Shown: positions 7,439 to 16,100 of the stretch, piece after piece | Layout of the letters: every line of letters begins with the position of its first letter | Position numbering within the stretch: position 1 is the first letter of the stretch | Source of the DNA: Burkholderiales bacterium | GTDB lineage: Bacteria > Pseudomonadota > Gammaproteobacteria > Burkholderiales > SHXO01 | Direction of reading: 5' to 3' | Length of the DNA: 16,100 bases | NCBI GenBank assembly: GCA_026125625.1 | Contig: JAHCKU010000029.1 | Location: 1 to 16,100 of the forward strand | The notes under the pieces: model-generated | Told to the model about the DNA's origin: nothing | The model's input: only the letters and a program-made list of their open reading frames with translations | Database searches by the model: none | Translations under genes and position numbers: made by a program

Positions 7439-7559
7439 GTAGTGGTGTCGAATGCCCGTAGTGCCCGCGTTCGTTGTGCCGCCGTGGTGATCGGATTGGC
7501 ACCGCAGTGGTCGGGATGGCGGCGGAGGTAAGGAGGACGCCGCAGGGTGACGGCGCCAG

Positions 7560-8141
7560 TCAGACTGCGATGACTTCCAGATCCGGATCGATCCGTCGGA
7601 CCATGCCTTCGATGCCGGCCAGCGTGCCGGAGATGGAGCTGGGGCAGCTGCCGCAGGCGCCCTGATAGTGCACCTTGAGCACGTTGCCTTCCAGGCCGAC
7701 GATGTACAGGTCGCCGCCGTCGCCCTGCAGATAGGGCCGCACCTCCTCGTCCAGCATCTCCTGGATGGCTGCGAACTTCTGCTTCTCCTCCTCGGTCATC
7801 TCACGCGTCGACACAGGTACCCCGTCCAGGCCATCGGAGGCTTCGTTGATCAGCGTCTCCGAGCGCTCCTGCGCCGATGGCGCATCGCGGATCGGCACGG
7901 CCAGCTGACGCAGCAGATCCGGCCAGTGCGCACGTCCATCCTGAGTCACCGTCAGCCAGTGATCGACGTAGAACACGTTGGTGACGTGCGGAATCTCGAA
8001 CAGCTTCTGCGCCAGCTCGTCACCATGCGCCTGCTCGGCGTTCTCGTACGAGCGCGTGATCCCATAGGTCAGGGGATCGCGCAGGATGAACTTCCTGGCG
8101 TTGGGGTTGGGCGTGAATTCGATTTCAGCGATGCGCGGCAT
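7560..8141 (-). CDS. Nfu-type iron-sulfur cluster carrier (Nfu N domain plus NifU C domain)
   Basis: This 193-residue protein has an N-terminal Nfu/NifU-N-like domain (about 3-87, starting IEFTPNPNARKF) and a C-terminal NifU-like domain (about 122-193). The latter has GDGGDLY and the cluster-binding CGSC pair (C163 and C166, GACGSCPSS). Nfu proteins receive a [4Fe-4S] cluster from the scaffold and hand it to client enzymes in the cytoplasm. It starts 17 bases after the sufU stop and is the last gene of the suf operon; no gene follows for 382 bases. The domain order is that of mitochondrial-type Nfu, not of NfuA with a degenerate A-type domain, so I leave the symbol blank. Confidence 0.9.
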   Translation of the reverse strand: MPRIAEIEFTPNPNARKFILRDPLTYGITRSYENAEQAHGDELAQKLFEIPHVTNVFYVDHWLTVTQDGRAHWPDLLRQLAVPIRDAPSAQERSETLINEASDGLDGVPVSTREMTEEEKQKFAAIQEMLDEEVRPYLQGDGGDLYIVGLEGNVLKVHYQGACGSCPSSISGTLAGIEGMVRRIDPDLEVIAV

Positions 8142-8158
8142 GTCTCAGTGATGTGTGT

Positions 8159-8644
8159 TCATTGCTTGCCGACGACCTCGGCAAACGGATCCTGCTCGCC
8201 TTCGGTCGAAGTGCTCGCCTGCTGGTTGACCGCGGCGTGCAGCGTATGCCAGGGCAGAATCGCGCACTTGACCCGCGAGGGGAGGTCCTTGACGCCGGCG
8301 AAGACCGCCAGCCGGCCGAGGTGATTCGCCTCCTGCGTGACGTCCAGCTTGCCGGTGGCCATGTCGCGAAACTCCCGGATCAACTGCTCCACCTCCGCCA
8401 CCGATTTGCCCTTCACGTTGGTGGTCATCATCGACGCGGAGGCCTTGCAGATGGCGCAGCTCTGGCCCTCGAAGGCGACGTTGCGCACCTGCTCTCCGCT
8501 TACTTCCAATGTGATCCAGATGTGATCTCCGCACAGCGGATTCAACCCTTCCGCGTGGTGGCTGGGGCTGTCCAGCCGCCCCCAGTTGCGCGGCTTGCGG
8601 TTGTGATCGAGGATGACTTCCTGGTAGAGCTGCTTCGAATCCAT
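8159..8644 (-). CDS. sufU: SufU-type iron-sulfur assembly protein (IscU/NifU-N family)
   Basis: This 161-residue protein belongs to the IscU/SufU family. Metal ligands or sulfur acceptors are visible: C38 and D40 in NPLCGD, C63 in GQSCAIC and C127 in RVKCAILPWHTL. The extra segment of about 20 residues before the last cysteine (about 100-124) is the hallmark of SufU rather than IscU. SufU accepts persulfide sulfur from SufS and passes it to SufBCD. The start overlaps the sufS stop (TGATG), so translation is coupled. A tail after residue 140 is polar and probably flexible. No sufE is seen in the cluster, which fits SufU as sulfur shuttle. Confidence 0.92.
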   Translation of the reverse strand: MDSKQLYQEVILDHNRKPRNWGRLDSPSHHAEGLNPLCGDHIWITLEVSGEQVRNVAFEGQSCAICKASASMMTTNVKGKSVAEVEQLIREFRDMATGKLDVTQEANHLGRLAVFAGVKDLPSRVKCAILPWHTLHAAVNQQASTSTEGEQDPFAEVVGKQ

Positions 8645-9909
8645 CAGGTGAACATCTGCTGCACGCGACGAATGCCGGCCACGAGTTGGTCGACTTCGGC
8701 CATGGTGTTGTAGAACGCGAACGAAGCACGCGCCGTAGCCGGCACACGGAAGCGCTGCATCACCGGCTGCGCGCAATGGTGACCGGTACGCACCGCCACG
8801 CCTTCCTCGTTGAGCATGGTGCCGACGTCGTGCGGATGCACGCCCTTGACTTCGAACGACAGCACCGCCGCCTTCTCCGGCGCGGTGCCGATGATGCGCA
8901 CGCCGTCCAGGGTCTCGAACTGCTGCGTGGCGTAGCTCAGCAGGGCATGCTCCCAGGCCGCGATGTTGTCCATGCCGATGGCTGCCAGATAGTCCATGGT
9001 CGCGCCCAGGCCGACGGCGCCGGCGATGTGCGGCGTGCCGGCCTCGAACTTGTGCGGGATGACGTTGTAGACGGTCTTTTCGAAGGTCACCGACAGGATC
9101 ATGTCGCCGCCGCCCTGGAACGGTTGCATCTTCTCCAGCAGACCGGCCTTGCCGTACAGCGCTCCCATGCCGGTCGGACCGCACAGCTTGTGGGCCGAGA
9201 AGCAGTAGAAATCGCAGTCCAGATCCTGCACGTCGACGGCCAGGTGCGGCGCGGCCTGTGCACCATCCACCAGGACCGGCACGCCGTGCGCATGCGCGGT
9301 GGCGATCATGTCCTTGACCGGATTGATCGTGCCCAGCGCGTTCGACACGTGCGTGATGGCGACCAGCCTGGTATGTCCGTTGAACAGCTTGCCGTAGGCG
9401 TCCAGATCCAGGACACCACGCTCGTCGCACGGGATCACGCGCAGCTTGCAGCCCTTCTCGCCGCACAGCATCTGCCACGGCACGATGTTGGAGTGGTGCT
9501 CGAGCTGGGAGACGATGATCTCGTCGCCTTCGGTCAGGAATTTGCGACCGTAGCCGTGCATCACCAGGTTGATCGCCTCGGTGGCACCGCGCGTGTAGAT
9601 CACTTCCCGTTCCTCGCGCGCATTGAGGAAGCGGCGGACCTTGCCGCGTGCGCCTTCATAGGCGGCAGTGGCCGTCTCCGACAGATAGTGCACCGCGCGA
9701 TGGATATTGGCGTGCTCGCGCGTCTCGTACTGGATCAGGCGATCGATGACCGGGCGTGGCATCTGCGCGCTGGCGGCATTGTCCAGATACGCGAGCGGCC
9801 GGCCGTTCACGGTCAAATCGAGAATGGGGAAATCCCGGCGGATGCGGGCCAGGTCGAAGGGCGGCGTGCCGACGATGACGGCCGGCGCGGATTTCGCGAC
9901 TGCGCTCAT
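8644..9909 (-). CDS. sufS: Cysteine desulfurase SufS (class II)
   Basis: This 421-residue, PLP-dependent enzyme converts cysteine to alanine and a protein-bound persulfide, giving sulfur for cluster assembly. The PLP lysine is K241 in FSAHKLCGPTGMGALYG. The active-site cysteine is C379 in RTGHHCAQP, the short class II form. Other conserved parts are YLDNAASAQ (41-49), RGATEAINLV (107-116), LEHHSNIVPW (136-145) and VDGAQAAPH (214-222). An N-terminal extension of about 17 residues precedes the usual SufS start. The ATG at 9909 overlaps the sufD stop (ATGA) and has AGGA about eight bases upstream. Downstream sufU overlaps its stop, so the three genes are tightly coupled. Confidence 0.97.
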   Translation of the reverse strand: MSAVAKSAPAVIVGTPPFDLARIRRDFPILDLTVNGRPLAYLDNAASAQMPRPVIDRLIQYETREHANIHRAVHYLSETATAAYEGARGKVRRFLNAREEREVIYTRGATEAINLVMHGYGRKFLTEGDEIIVSQLEHHSNIVPWQMLCGEKGCKLRVIPCDERGVLDLDAYGKLFNGHTRLVAITHVSNALGTINPVKDMIATAHAHGVPVLVDGAQAAPHLAVDVQDLDCDFYCFSAHKLCGPTGMGALYGKAGLLEKMQPFQGGGDMILSVTFEKTVYNVIPHKFEAGTPHIAGAVGLGATMDYLAAIGMDNIAAWEHALLSYATQQFETLDGVRIIGTAPEKAAVLSFEVKGVHPHDVGTMLNEEGVAVRTGHHCAQPVMQRFRVPATARASFAFYNTMAEVDQLVAGIRRVQQMFT

Positions 9910-11224
9910 TGGATGTTCCTGTACGAGGTCTGCTTCTGGGTCTGCTGCAGCACGATGTGCTCGAGCTGGCGGGCGAGCGAGGGCAGTGCAATACCGCGAA
10001 TGATCTCGCCGGCAAAGGCGAAGGTGAGCAGATTGCGCGCGCTCGCCTCGTCCAGGCCGCGACTCTTGAGGTAGAACACCTGCTCGGCCTCGAGCTGACC
10101 GACGGCAGCGCCGTGGGCGCACTTCACGTCGTCGGCGAAGATCTCCAGCTGCGGCTTGGTGTCCACCCGCGCCCGCGGCGACAGCAGCAGGCTGCGGCTC
10201 TGCTGGGCGGAATCGGTGCGTTGCGCACCCTGGCGCACGAAGATCTTGCCGTTGAATACGGCATGCGCGGTGTCGTCGACGATGCTCTTGAACAGCTGCC
10301 GGCTGCGGCCGTGAGGCTGGACGTGATCGAGCATGCTGTGAGTGTCGGCCAGCTGCTTGTCTCGAATCAGGGCAAGCCCATCCAGCACCGATTCCGCCCC
10401 TTCGTCTGCCTGCGTGATGTTCAGATTGAAGCGCGAGATGCGTGCCCCGAGCGCCACCGCACTGCTCAGATAACGGGCATTGCGGCCGATGCGCACCGCG
10501 CAGGTCCCGAAGTGGAACGCCGCGATGCTCTCGCGCTGCACGCGCACGTGACGCACGCGCGCGCCGTCGGCCAACGCCACCTCGGTCACGCCGTTGGTCA
10601 GGTAGGCGGCCGGCTGGAGCGCGACGAAGTCCTCGACCACGGTGCATTCGCCGTTGGCCTCGGCAACCACCAGCAGCCGCGGATAGCTCGCCCCTTCCGC
10701 GCGCGTGCTCACGTACAGCACGTGCACCGCAGTCGCGGCCGAGCGACCCGCATGCACACGCAGCAGCACCCCGTCCTGCAGCCAGGCGGTGTTCACCGCC
10801 ACGAACGGATCGTCACCGAGCACGGCATGGCGGGCCAGATGCGCCTGCAGCGTGGGATCCTGCTCCGCCAATGCGGCCGAGAACGGCATGACCGTCAGCG
10901 CCGGATCGGCGCAGGCGGTGGACAGCTCCGGCACGAAGTGACCGTCGACGAAGGTCAGGGTGCAGCCGGCCTCCGGCACGGCGTACGCCGTCAGCTCCGC
11001 ACGCGCGGGCAACGCCGCCGGAGGAGCGTGATGGAAGCTCTTCTGATAGAGGGGTGACAGATCGGTGTAGCGCCACTCCTCGTCGCGCGTGGTCGGCACG
11101 CTCAGCGCGTTGGCACGCTCCAGGGCATCGGCACGCAAGGTGTTGAGCCAGCCGCGCGGACTGCGTGGCAGGTTCGATTGCCCCTGCAGCAGGCTTTCGA
11201 GATAGCCGTTGGCAAGTGCTTCAC

Positions 11225-11228
<4 letters not shown>
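9906..11228 (-). CDS. sufD: Fe-S scaffold complex subunit SufD
   Basis: This 440-residue protein belongs to the SufB/SufD family. The N-terminal part includes RDEEWRYTDLSPLY (49-62), typical of SufD. The C-terminal beta-helix carries FNGKIFVRQGAQ (325-336), the DTKPQLEIFADDVKCAHGAA stretch (356-375, with C370 and H372) and YLKSRGLDE (386-394). SufD pairs with SufB and SufC as the SufBC2D scaffold in the cytoplasm and is needed for iron entry. The start is GTG at 11228 in a GTGA overlap with the sufC stop, preceded by GGGGTGA at good spacing. Codon use is mixed (AGT, GAA, CTT, GAT are common), unlike sufB and the 5' part of sufC. Confidence 0.95.
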
Positions 11229-11989
<761 letters not shown>

Positions 11990-12012
11990 GTGCTCTTCTT
12001 CCGCAGGAAAAC

Positions 12013-12103
12013 GGTCACCGAGGGCGCCGAGGCGACACCGAGGTCACCGAGGAGCCAGGACGACCTCGGTGTCCTCGGTGGACCCTCGGTGTCCTCGGTG
12101 ACC
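12013..12103. repeat. Direct and inverted CCTCGGTG repeat cluster between sufB and sufC
   Basis: Two identical 17-base copies of CCTCGGTGTCCTCGGTG lie at 12064-12080 and 12084-12100. Each is an internal near-duplication of an 8-9 base unit. To the left lie the reverse units (ACACCGAGG, TCACCGAGG) at 12035-12052. The outermost arms GGTCACCGAGG (12013-12023) and CCTCGGTGACC (12093-12103) are perfect 11-base inverted repeats. In the sufB-sufC transcript this could fold into a long GC-rich stem, followed on the minus strand by GTTTTCC. It may be an interspersed repeat, an RNA-processing site or a partial terminator. The 123-base gap has no coding sequence. Confidence 0.75.
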
Positions 12104-12112
12104 ACCTTCGCT

Positions 12113-13558
<1,446 letters not shown>

Positions 13559-13636
13559 GGTGCGCTCCTGATGGGCCACGCGTGGCGCGGCGCGCCACGA
13601 CGAGTCGAGGCACACCGCGGGCGGGCGACATCTGAA

Positions 13637-13666
13637 ACTATACTAAACGGTATGGATTGCCGCCAA
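13637..13666 (-). promoter_or_regulatory. Sigma-70-type promoter for sufB
   Basis: On the minus strand TTGGCG (13666-13661) and TATAGT (13642-13637) are separated by 18 bases (13660-13643). Transcription would begin near 13630, giving a leader of about 70 bases before the sufB GTG. The AT-rich patch stands out in a very GC-rich surrounding. The promoter begins eight bases past the regulator stop codon, so sufB can be expressed apart from the regulator gene. Confidence 0.65.
13640..13653. promoter_or_regulatory. Candidate operator of the Rrf2-type regulator in the sufB promoter
   Basis: ATACTAAACGGTAT has inverted ATAC/GTAT arms around six bases and covers part of the spacer and the upstream half of the -10 box. 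A protein bound here would block the sufB promoter. The adjacent Rrf2-type gene is the obvious candidate. The link is an inference from position; the site does not match the E. coli IscR type 1 consensus in full. Confidence 0.45.
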
Positions 13667-13674
13667 GACCCAAG

Positions 13675-14157
13675 TCAGCGCGCTGACGACGAGCGGACCA
13701 CCGGCAGCGGGGTGGGCGCCGGAGGGGCGTGGGCGGCGGCGAGGTCGGAGAGCATCGTCCGGTCGAGGACCGAGTGGACGAGGCCGTCGACCCGCCCCCA
13801 GAGCGAGCGGATCGAGCAGTCGGTCGAGTGGACGCACGAGGCGTCGTTGCCCGGGTGGCGGGCGCAGAACTCGGGCGTGTAGAGGCGGCCGCCCAGGGCC
13901 ACGAGCACCTCGCCCACGCTGACCTCGGCGGCCGGGCGCGTGAGGCGGTAGCCGCCCTTCTGGCCGCGCGTGGCGTCGACGAGCCCGGCGGTGCGCAGGG
14001 TGCGCAGGAGCTTGGCCACGTAGGCGGGCGTGAGCGACTCCGCCTCGGCGATCTCGGCCATGCTCAGGCTCTCGGCCGGCGTCGGCGCGCGACGGGCGAG
14101 CTGCAGCATGCAGCGCAGGCCGTACTCCTCCTGGGCGGTGAACCTCACGGGTCCCAT
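13675..14157 (-). CDS. Rrf2-family Fe-S-sensing transcription regulator of the suf operon
   Basis: This 160-residue protein has the Rrf2/IscR winged helix-turn-helix in its first 85 residues (RFTAQEEYGLRCMLQLAR, SMAEIAEAESLTPAYVAKLL, GGYRLTRPAAEVSVGEVL). Three cysteines follow, C98, C108 and C114 (C-x9-C-x5-C), then IRSLW. This is the usual place of the cluster-binding cysteines in IscR-like proteins. Such regulators sense cluster supply and adjust the assembly operon. It lies upstream of sufB on the same strand, with a promoter and inverted repeat in the 116-base gap between them. The ATG at 14157 gives the normal Rrf2 N-terminus; no clear ribosome binding site precedes it. The tail after 140 is Ala/Pro-rich. 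IscR or a SUF-specific regulator are both possible names. Confidence 0.9.
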   Translation of the reverse strand: MGPVRFTAQEEYGLRCMLQLARRAPTPAESLSMAEIAEAESLTPAYVAKLLRTLRTAGLVDATRGQKGGYRLTRPAAEVSVGEVLVALGGRLYTPEFCARHPGNDASCVHSTDCSIRSLWGRVDGLVHSVLDRTMLSDLAAAHAPPAPTPLPVVRSSSAR

Positions 14158-14245
14158 GCTAACCGACGGGCGCGGGCGCGCGCGCCGGGTGACCTCGAAG
14201 GCCCTTGACGGCCGCTGACGGACTGCGGAAGGTGCTCGGCTCCCC

Positions 14246-14250
14246 GGAGG
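14246..14250 (+). promoter_or_regulatory. Ribosome binding site of the dehydrogenase gene
   Basis: GGAGG lies six bases before the ATG at 14257 and fixes this start. The frame is also open upstream, but without a comparable site. The 99-base gap to the divergent regulator gene is extremely GC-rich, with alternating GC around 14165-14187 and two TGACGG copies near 14205-14220. No convincing promoter boxes are visible there. Confidence 0.75.
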
Positions 14251-14256
14251 AAGCCC

Positions 14257-14949
14257 ATGCCCACGACCCTGATCACCGGCGCCAACCGCGGCCTCGGCCT
14301 CGAGTTCGTCCGCCAGTACGCCGAGGCCGGCTGGCGGGTGCTGGCCTGCTGCCGCGACCCGAAGGCGGCCGCCGACCTGACCGACCTGGCGGGCGGCTCG
14401 GGGGGCCGCGTGACGGTGCACGCGCTCGACGTGACCGACCCGGCCCGGGCCGCGGCGCTCGCGGCGGAGCTGGACGGCGAGGCGATCGACCTCCTGCTGA
14501 ACAACGCCGGCGTCTACGAGCGCGAGGGGCCGCTGGGGCAGCTCGACCTCGCCGCCTGGGAGCGCTCGTTCCGCGTCAACACGCTTGCACCGATCCAGCT
14601 CTCCGCGGCGCTCGTCGAGCACGTGGCCCGCAGCCAGGGCAAGCGCATCGTGAACGTCACCAGCCTCATGGGCAGCATCGGCGACAACCAGAGCGGCGGC
14701 AGCTACGCCTACCGCAGCAGCAAGGCCGCGCTGAACATGGCGACGGTGTGCCTGGCCAAGGACCTGCGCCCGCGCGGGATCACCTGCCTGCTCCTGCACC
14801 CCGGCTGGGTGAAGACCGACATGGGCGGCCCGGATGCGCCGGTGGACGTGCCGACCAGCGTCGCGGGCCTGGCCAACGTCATCGCGAAGCGCGCCGGCAC
14901 GAAGAAGCACGCTTTCGTCGATTTCGAAGGCGCCGATCTGGCTTGGTGA
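14257..14949 (+). CDS. Short-chain dehydrogenase/reductase (SDR), C-factor-like
   Basis: This 230-residue protein is a classical-length SDR. The dinucleotide-binding TGANRGLG lies at 7-14, the structural NNAG at 82-85, and the catalytic Tyr and Lys at Y152 and K156 (YRSSK). A Ser-rich strand with VTSLMGSIGDN precedes them. Substrate and cofactor preference cannot be read from the sequence. The GGSYAYRSSKAALNM stretch resembles the C-factor/CsgA-like SDR group. It is divergent from the suf regulator and followed after five bases by a SnoaL-like gene. Codons end in G or C almost throughout until about codon 192; the last 38 codons include GAT, GCT and GAA, matching the next gene rather than the preceding sequence. 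Confidence 0.92.
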   Translation: MPTTLITGANRGLGLEFVRQYAEAGWRVLACCRDPKAAADLTDLAGGSGGRVTVHALDVTDPARAAALAAELDGEAIDLLLNNAGVYEREGPLGQLDLAAWERSFRVNTLAPIQLSAALVEHVARSQGKRIVNVTSLMGSIGDNQSGGSYAYRSSKAALNMATVCLAKDLRPRGITCLLLHPGWVKTDMGGPDAPVDVPTSVAGLANVIAKRAGTKKHAFVDFEGADLAW

Positions 14950-14954
14950 ATCCG

Positions 14955-15497
14955 ATGCCCTCAAAATTCTTCGATAGCTTCCTGGAGGAGCTCGAGGCGC
15001 GCACGGCGATCGAGGATTGCCTCATGCGCTTCGCGCGCGCGGTGGACCGGCAGGATTGGGTCTTGGCGCGCACGCTCTATCACGACGGCGCCTTCGACGA
15101 TCATGGCTTCTTCAAGGGCGATGCCGACGCGTTACTGGCGCACGTCAAGAAGCTGCACGAGCACCAAGACCACTCGATGCACTTCAATACGAACGTGATG
15201 ATCGAGTTCAGCTCCAAAGAAAGTGCCTTCGTCGAAACCTACGTGCTGGTTCTCCAGCGCTTCCGGCCGGGTGCACCCAACGTGCCTGCCGGCAGCCAAG
15301 GCCTGCGCAATTTCGCCTCGGCCCGCTATCTCGACCGCTTCGAAAAGCGCAACGGCGATTGGCGCGTCGTCCATCGCACGCTGGTCTTCGGCGATATCGA
15401 GGCGGCGCCCATGACGGCGCCGCACAAATTCCCGCCCGGCTTCGTCGAGCAGACCCACGGCATGGACGACCCGCTTTACAAGCTGCCGCGGAAGTAG
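14955..15497 (+). CDS. SnoaL-like / NTF2-fold protein
   Basis: This 180-residue protein has the features of the SnoaL_4-like NTF2 fold. The N-terminal helix (13-45) contains IEDCLMRFARAVDRQDW. GFFKG and a helix follow, then HFNTNVMIEF (76-85) and the strand pair ending RYLDRFEKRNGDWRVVHRTLVF (125-146). D31 and H76 are placed like the Asp-His dyad of LinA and scytalone dehydratase, so a dehydratase, isomerase or cyclase role is possible but unproven. The ATG at 14955 lies five bases after the SDR stop, and GGTGA across that stop serves as ribosome binding site, so the two are probably translated together. The substrate is unknown. Confidence 0.8.
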   Translation: MPSKFFDSFLEELEARTAIEDCLMRFARAVDRQDWVLARTLYHDGAFDDHGFFKGDADALLAHVKKLHEHQDHSMHFNTNVMIEFSSKESAFVETYVLVLQRFRPGAPNVPAGSQGLRNFASARYLDRFEKRNGDWRVVHRTLVFGDIEAAPMTAPHKFPPGFVEQTHGMDDPLYKLPRK

Positions 15498-15527
15498 CGT
15501 CCACAGGCGGGGATAGGCTCGGGGATA

Positions 15528-15540
15528 CCGGACGTTCCGG
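15528..15540. repeat. Small hairpin after the SnoaL-like gene
   Basis: CCGGA and TCCGG flank a CGT loop about 30 bases after the stop codon. No T-run follows, so termination is doubtful. The remaining bases to 15668 contain no recognised gene and no clear promoter boxes. Confidence 0.3.
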
Positions 15541-15668
15541 CGACCTGGCCTGCGATTTTGTTGCCGCCGGAGGGATTTGTCTCGCGCACCGTTCGTTCTC
15601 CCAAGTCGCGTCCAGCTGTAACCTCGGCGCGAGCCAATGTCCTGGCCTCGCCGGCCATCCGGGGAACG

Positions 15669-16100
15669 ATGCTCGAAACCCACGGTGATCTGCTCCCGCC
15701 GCCCCACGCGCCGGGGTCCAGCCGCGACTATCTCCGCGCCGCAACGCAGCCCCAGCACCGGAACGTCGATAGCCGCTTCGGCGCGCTGCTCGGACAGAGC
15801 GAGGCCGGCTATGCGCATTTCCTCGAGGCTTCGGCCGAGGGGGTGTTTCCGCTCGAGCAGGCGCTGGCCGATGCCGGGGTGGCCATGATCTTCCCCGATT
15901 GGCCCCGTCGAGTGCGCTCACCCGCCTTGGCGGCCGATCTCGCTGATCTCGGCGCGTCGGAGCCGGTGCCGGCCGATCCGCCGGAGATTCGTGGGGAGGC
16001 GTGCATCTTCGGCGTTCTCTACGTGCTCGAAGGATCGCGGCTCGGTGCATCCATGCTCATGAAGCAGATCGCGTTGCATCCCAGTGCCCGCGTTCGCGGC
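15669..16100 (+). CDS. Bacterial heme oxygenase (BphO-like), N-terminal part
   Basis: The first 144 codons are present and the frame is open at the right edge. Heme oxygenases open the heme ring to biliverdin, iron and CO. LRAATQPQH (22-30) matches the region of the proximal heme ligand, probably H30. GVLYVLEGSRLGASML (115-130) matches the distal helix of this family. FPDWPRR (75-81) is also common in bacteriophytochrome-linked members. Whether this protein supplies a phytochrome chromophore or serves iron release depends on the next gene, which is outside the window. The ATG at 15669 has GGGGA four to five bases upstream. Base composition is mixed and resembles the SnoaL-like gene. Confidence 0.85.
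   Translation, partial: MLETHGDLLPPPHAPGSSRDYLRAATQPQHRNVDSRFGALLGQSEAGYAHFLEASAEGVFPLEQALADAGVAMIFPDWPRRVRSPALAADLADLGASEPVPADPPEIRGEACIFGVLYVLEGSRLGASMLMKQIALHPSARVRG

Larger units (their letters stand above)
7178..7559. other. Intergenic region between nfu and flhB
   Basis: This 382-base gap contains no convincing gene; short open frames have no recognisable product or ribosome binding site. It probably contains the end of the suf transcript and the start of the flagellar one. Visible elements are an imperfect palindromic repeat (7358-7438), a hairpin with a short T-run (7330-7351) and a possible extended -10 box (7276-7284). Part of it is more AT-rich than the flanking genes. Confidence 0.7.

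Noticed and set aside
7494..7512. TGGCAC as a possible sigma-54 -24 box.
   Set aside because: The -12 position reads TGGTC rather than TTGC, and on the plus strand it faces no gene.
12013..12103. The repeat cluster as a possible CRISPR array.
   Set aside because: Units are 8-17 bases long, partly inverted, and have no regular unique spacers; no cas gene is present.
13559..13615. A 19-residue N-terminal extension of SufB.
   Set aside because: It lacks a ribosome binding site and SufB likeness, while the GTG at 13558 has AGGAG six bases upstream.

Overview
The window looks like part of a high-GC proteobacterial chromosome, probably from a metagenome-derived contig. It carries two blocks on the minus strand and a third, plus-strand block at the right end. 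Taxon placement here rests on gene order and codon style only. The left two thirds (1 to about 11.5 kb) look gammaproteobacterial: the order flhB-flhA-flhF-flhG(fleN)-fliA-motC is typical of polar-flagellated gammaproteobacteria.

Region 1 (1-7177, minus strand) is a flagellar block. FlhB and FlhA are core membrane parts of the flagellar export gate. FlhF (SRP-type GTPase) and FlhG (MinD-like) set flagellar position and number. FliA is sigma-28, and MotC is a stator subunit that runs off the left edge. A well-formed sigma-28 promoter (527-553) sits between fliA and motC, so the product of one gene probably drives the next. The FlhG copy has lost its Walker A sequence but keeps the FlhF-activating DQAxxLR motif.

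Region 2 (7178-7559) is a 382-base gap with an imperfect palindromic repeat, a hairpin followed by a short T-run that may end the suf operon, and possibly the flhB promoter.

Region 3 (7560-14157, minus strand) is a SUF iron-sulfur cluster operon: Rrf2-type regulator, sufB, sufC, sufD, sufS, sufU, nfu. SufS takes sulfur from cysteine, SufU probably accepts it, SufBCD is the scaffold, and Nfu is a likely carrier to client proteins. A good sigma-70-type promoter overlapping an inverted repeat lies between the regulator and sufB. A cluster of direct and inverted CCTCGGTG repeats separates sufB from sufC.

Region 4 (14257-16100, plus strand) holds a short-chain dehydrogenase closely coupled to a SnoaL/NTF2-like protein, then the N-terminal part of a bacterial heme oxygenase that runs off the right edge.

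The main oddity is compositional. From about 11.5 to 14.85 kb (5' two thirds of sufC, sufB, the regulator and most of the dehydrogenase) codons end almost only in G or C, with Glu as GAG and Asp as GAC. Both flanks use mixed codons. Both transitions fall inside genes and keep the reading frame. This could be a horizontally acquired segment or a chimeric assembly, and the sequence alone cannot decide. I found no RNA genes, CRISPR arrays, insertion sequences or defence systems.
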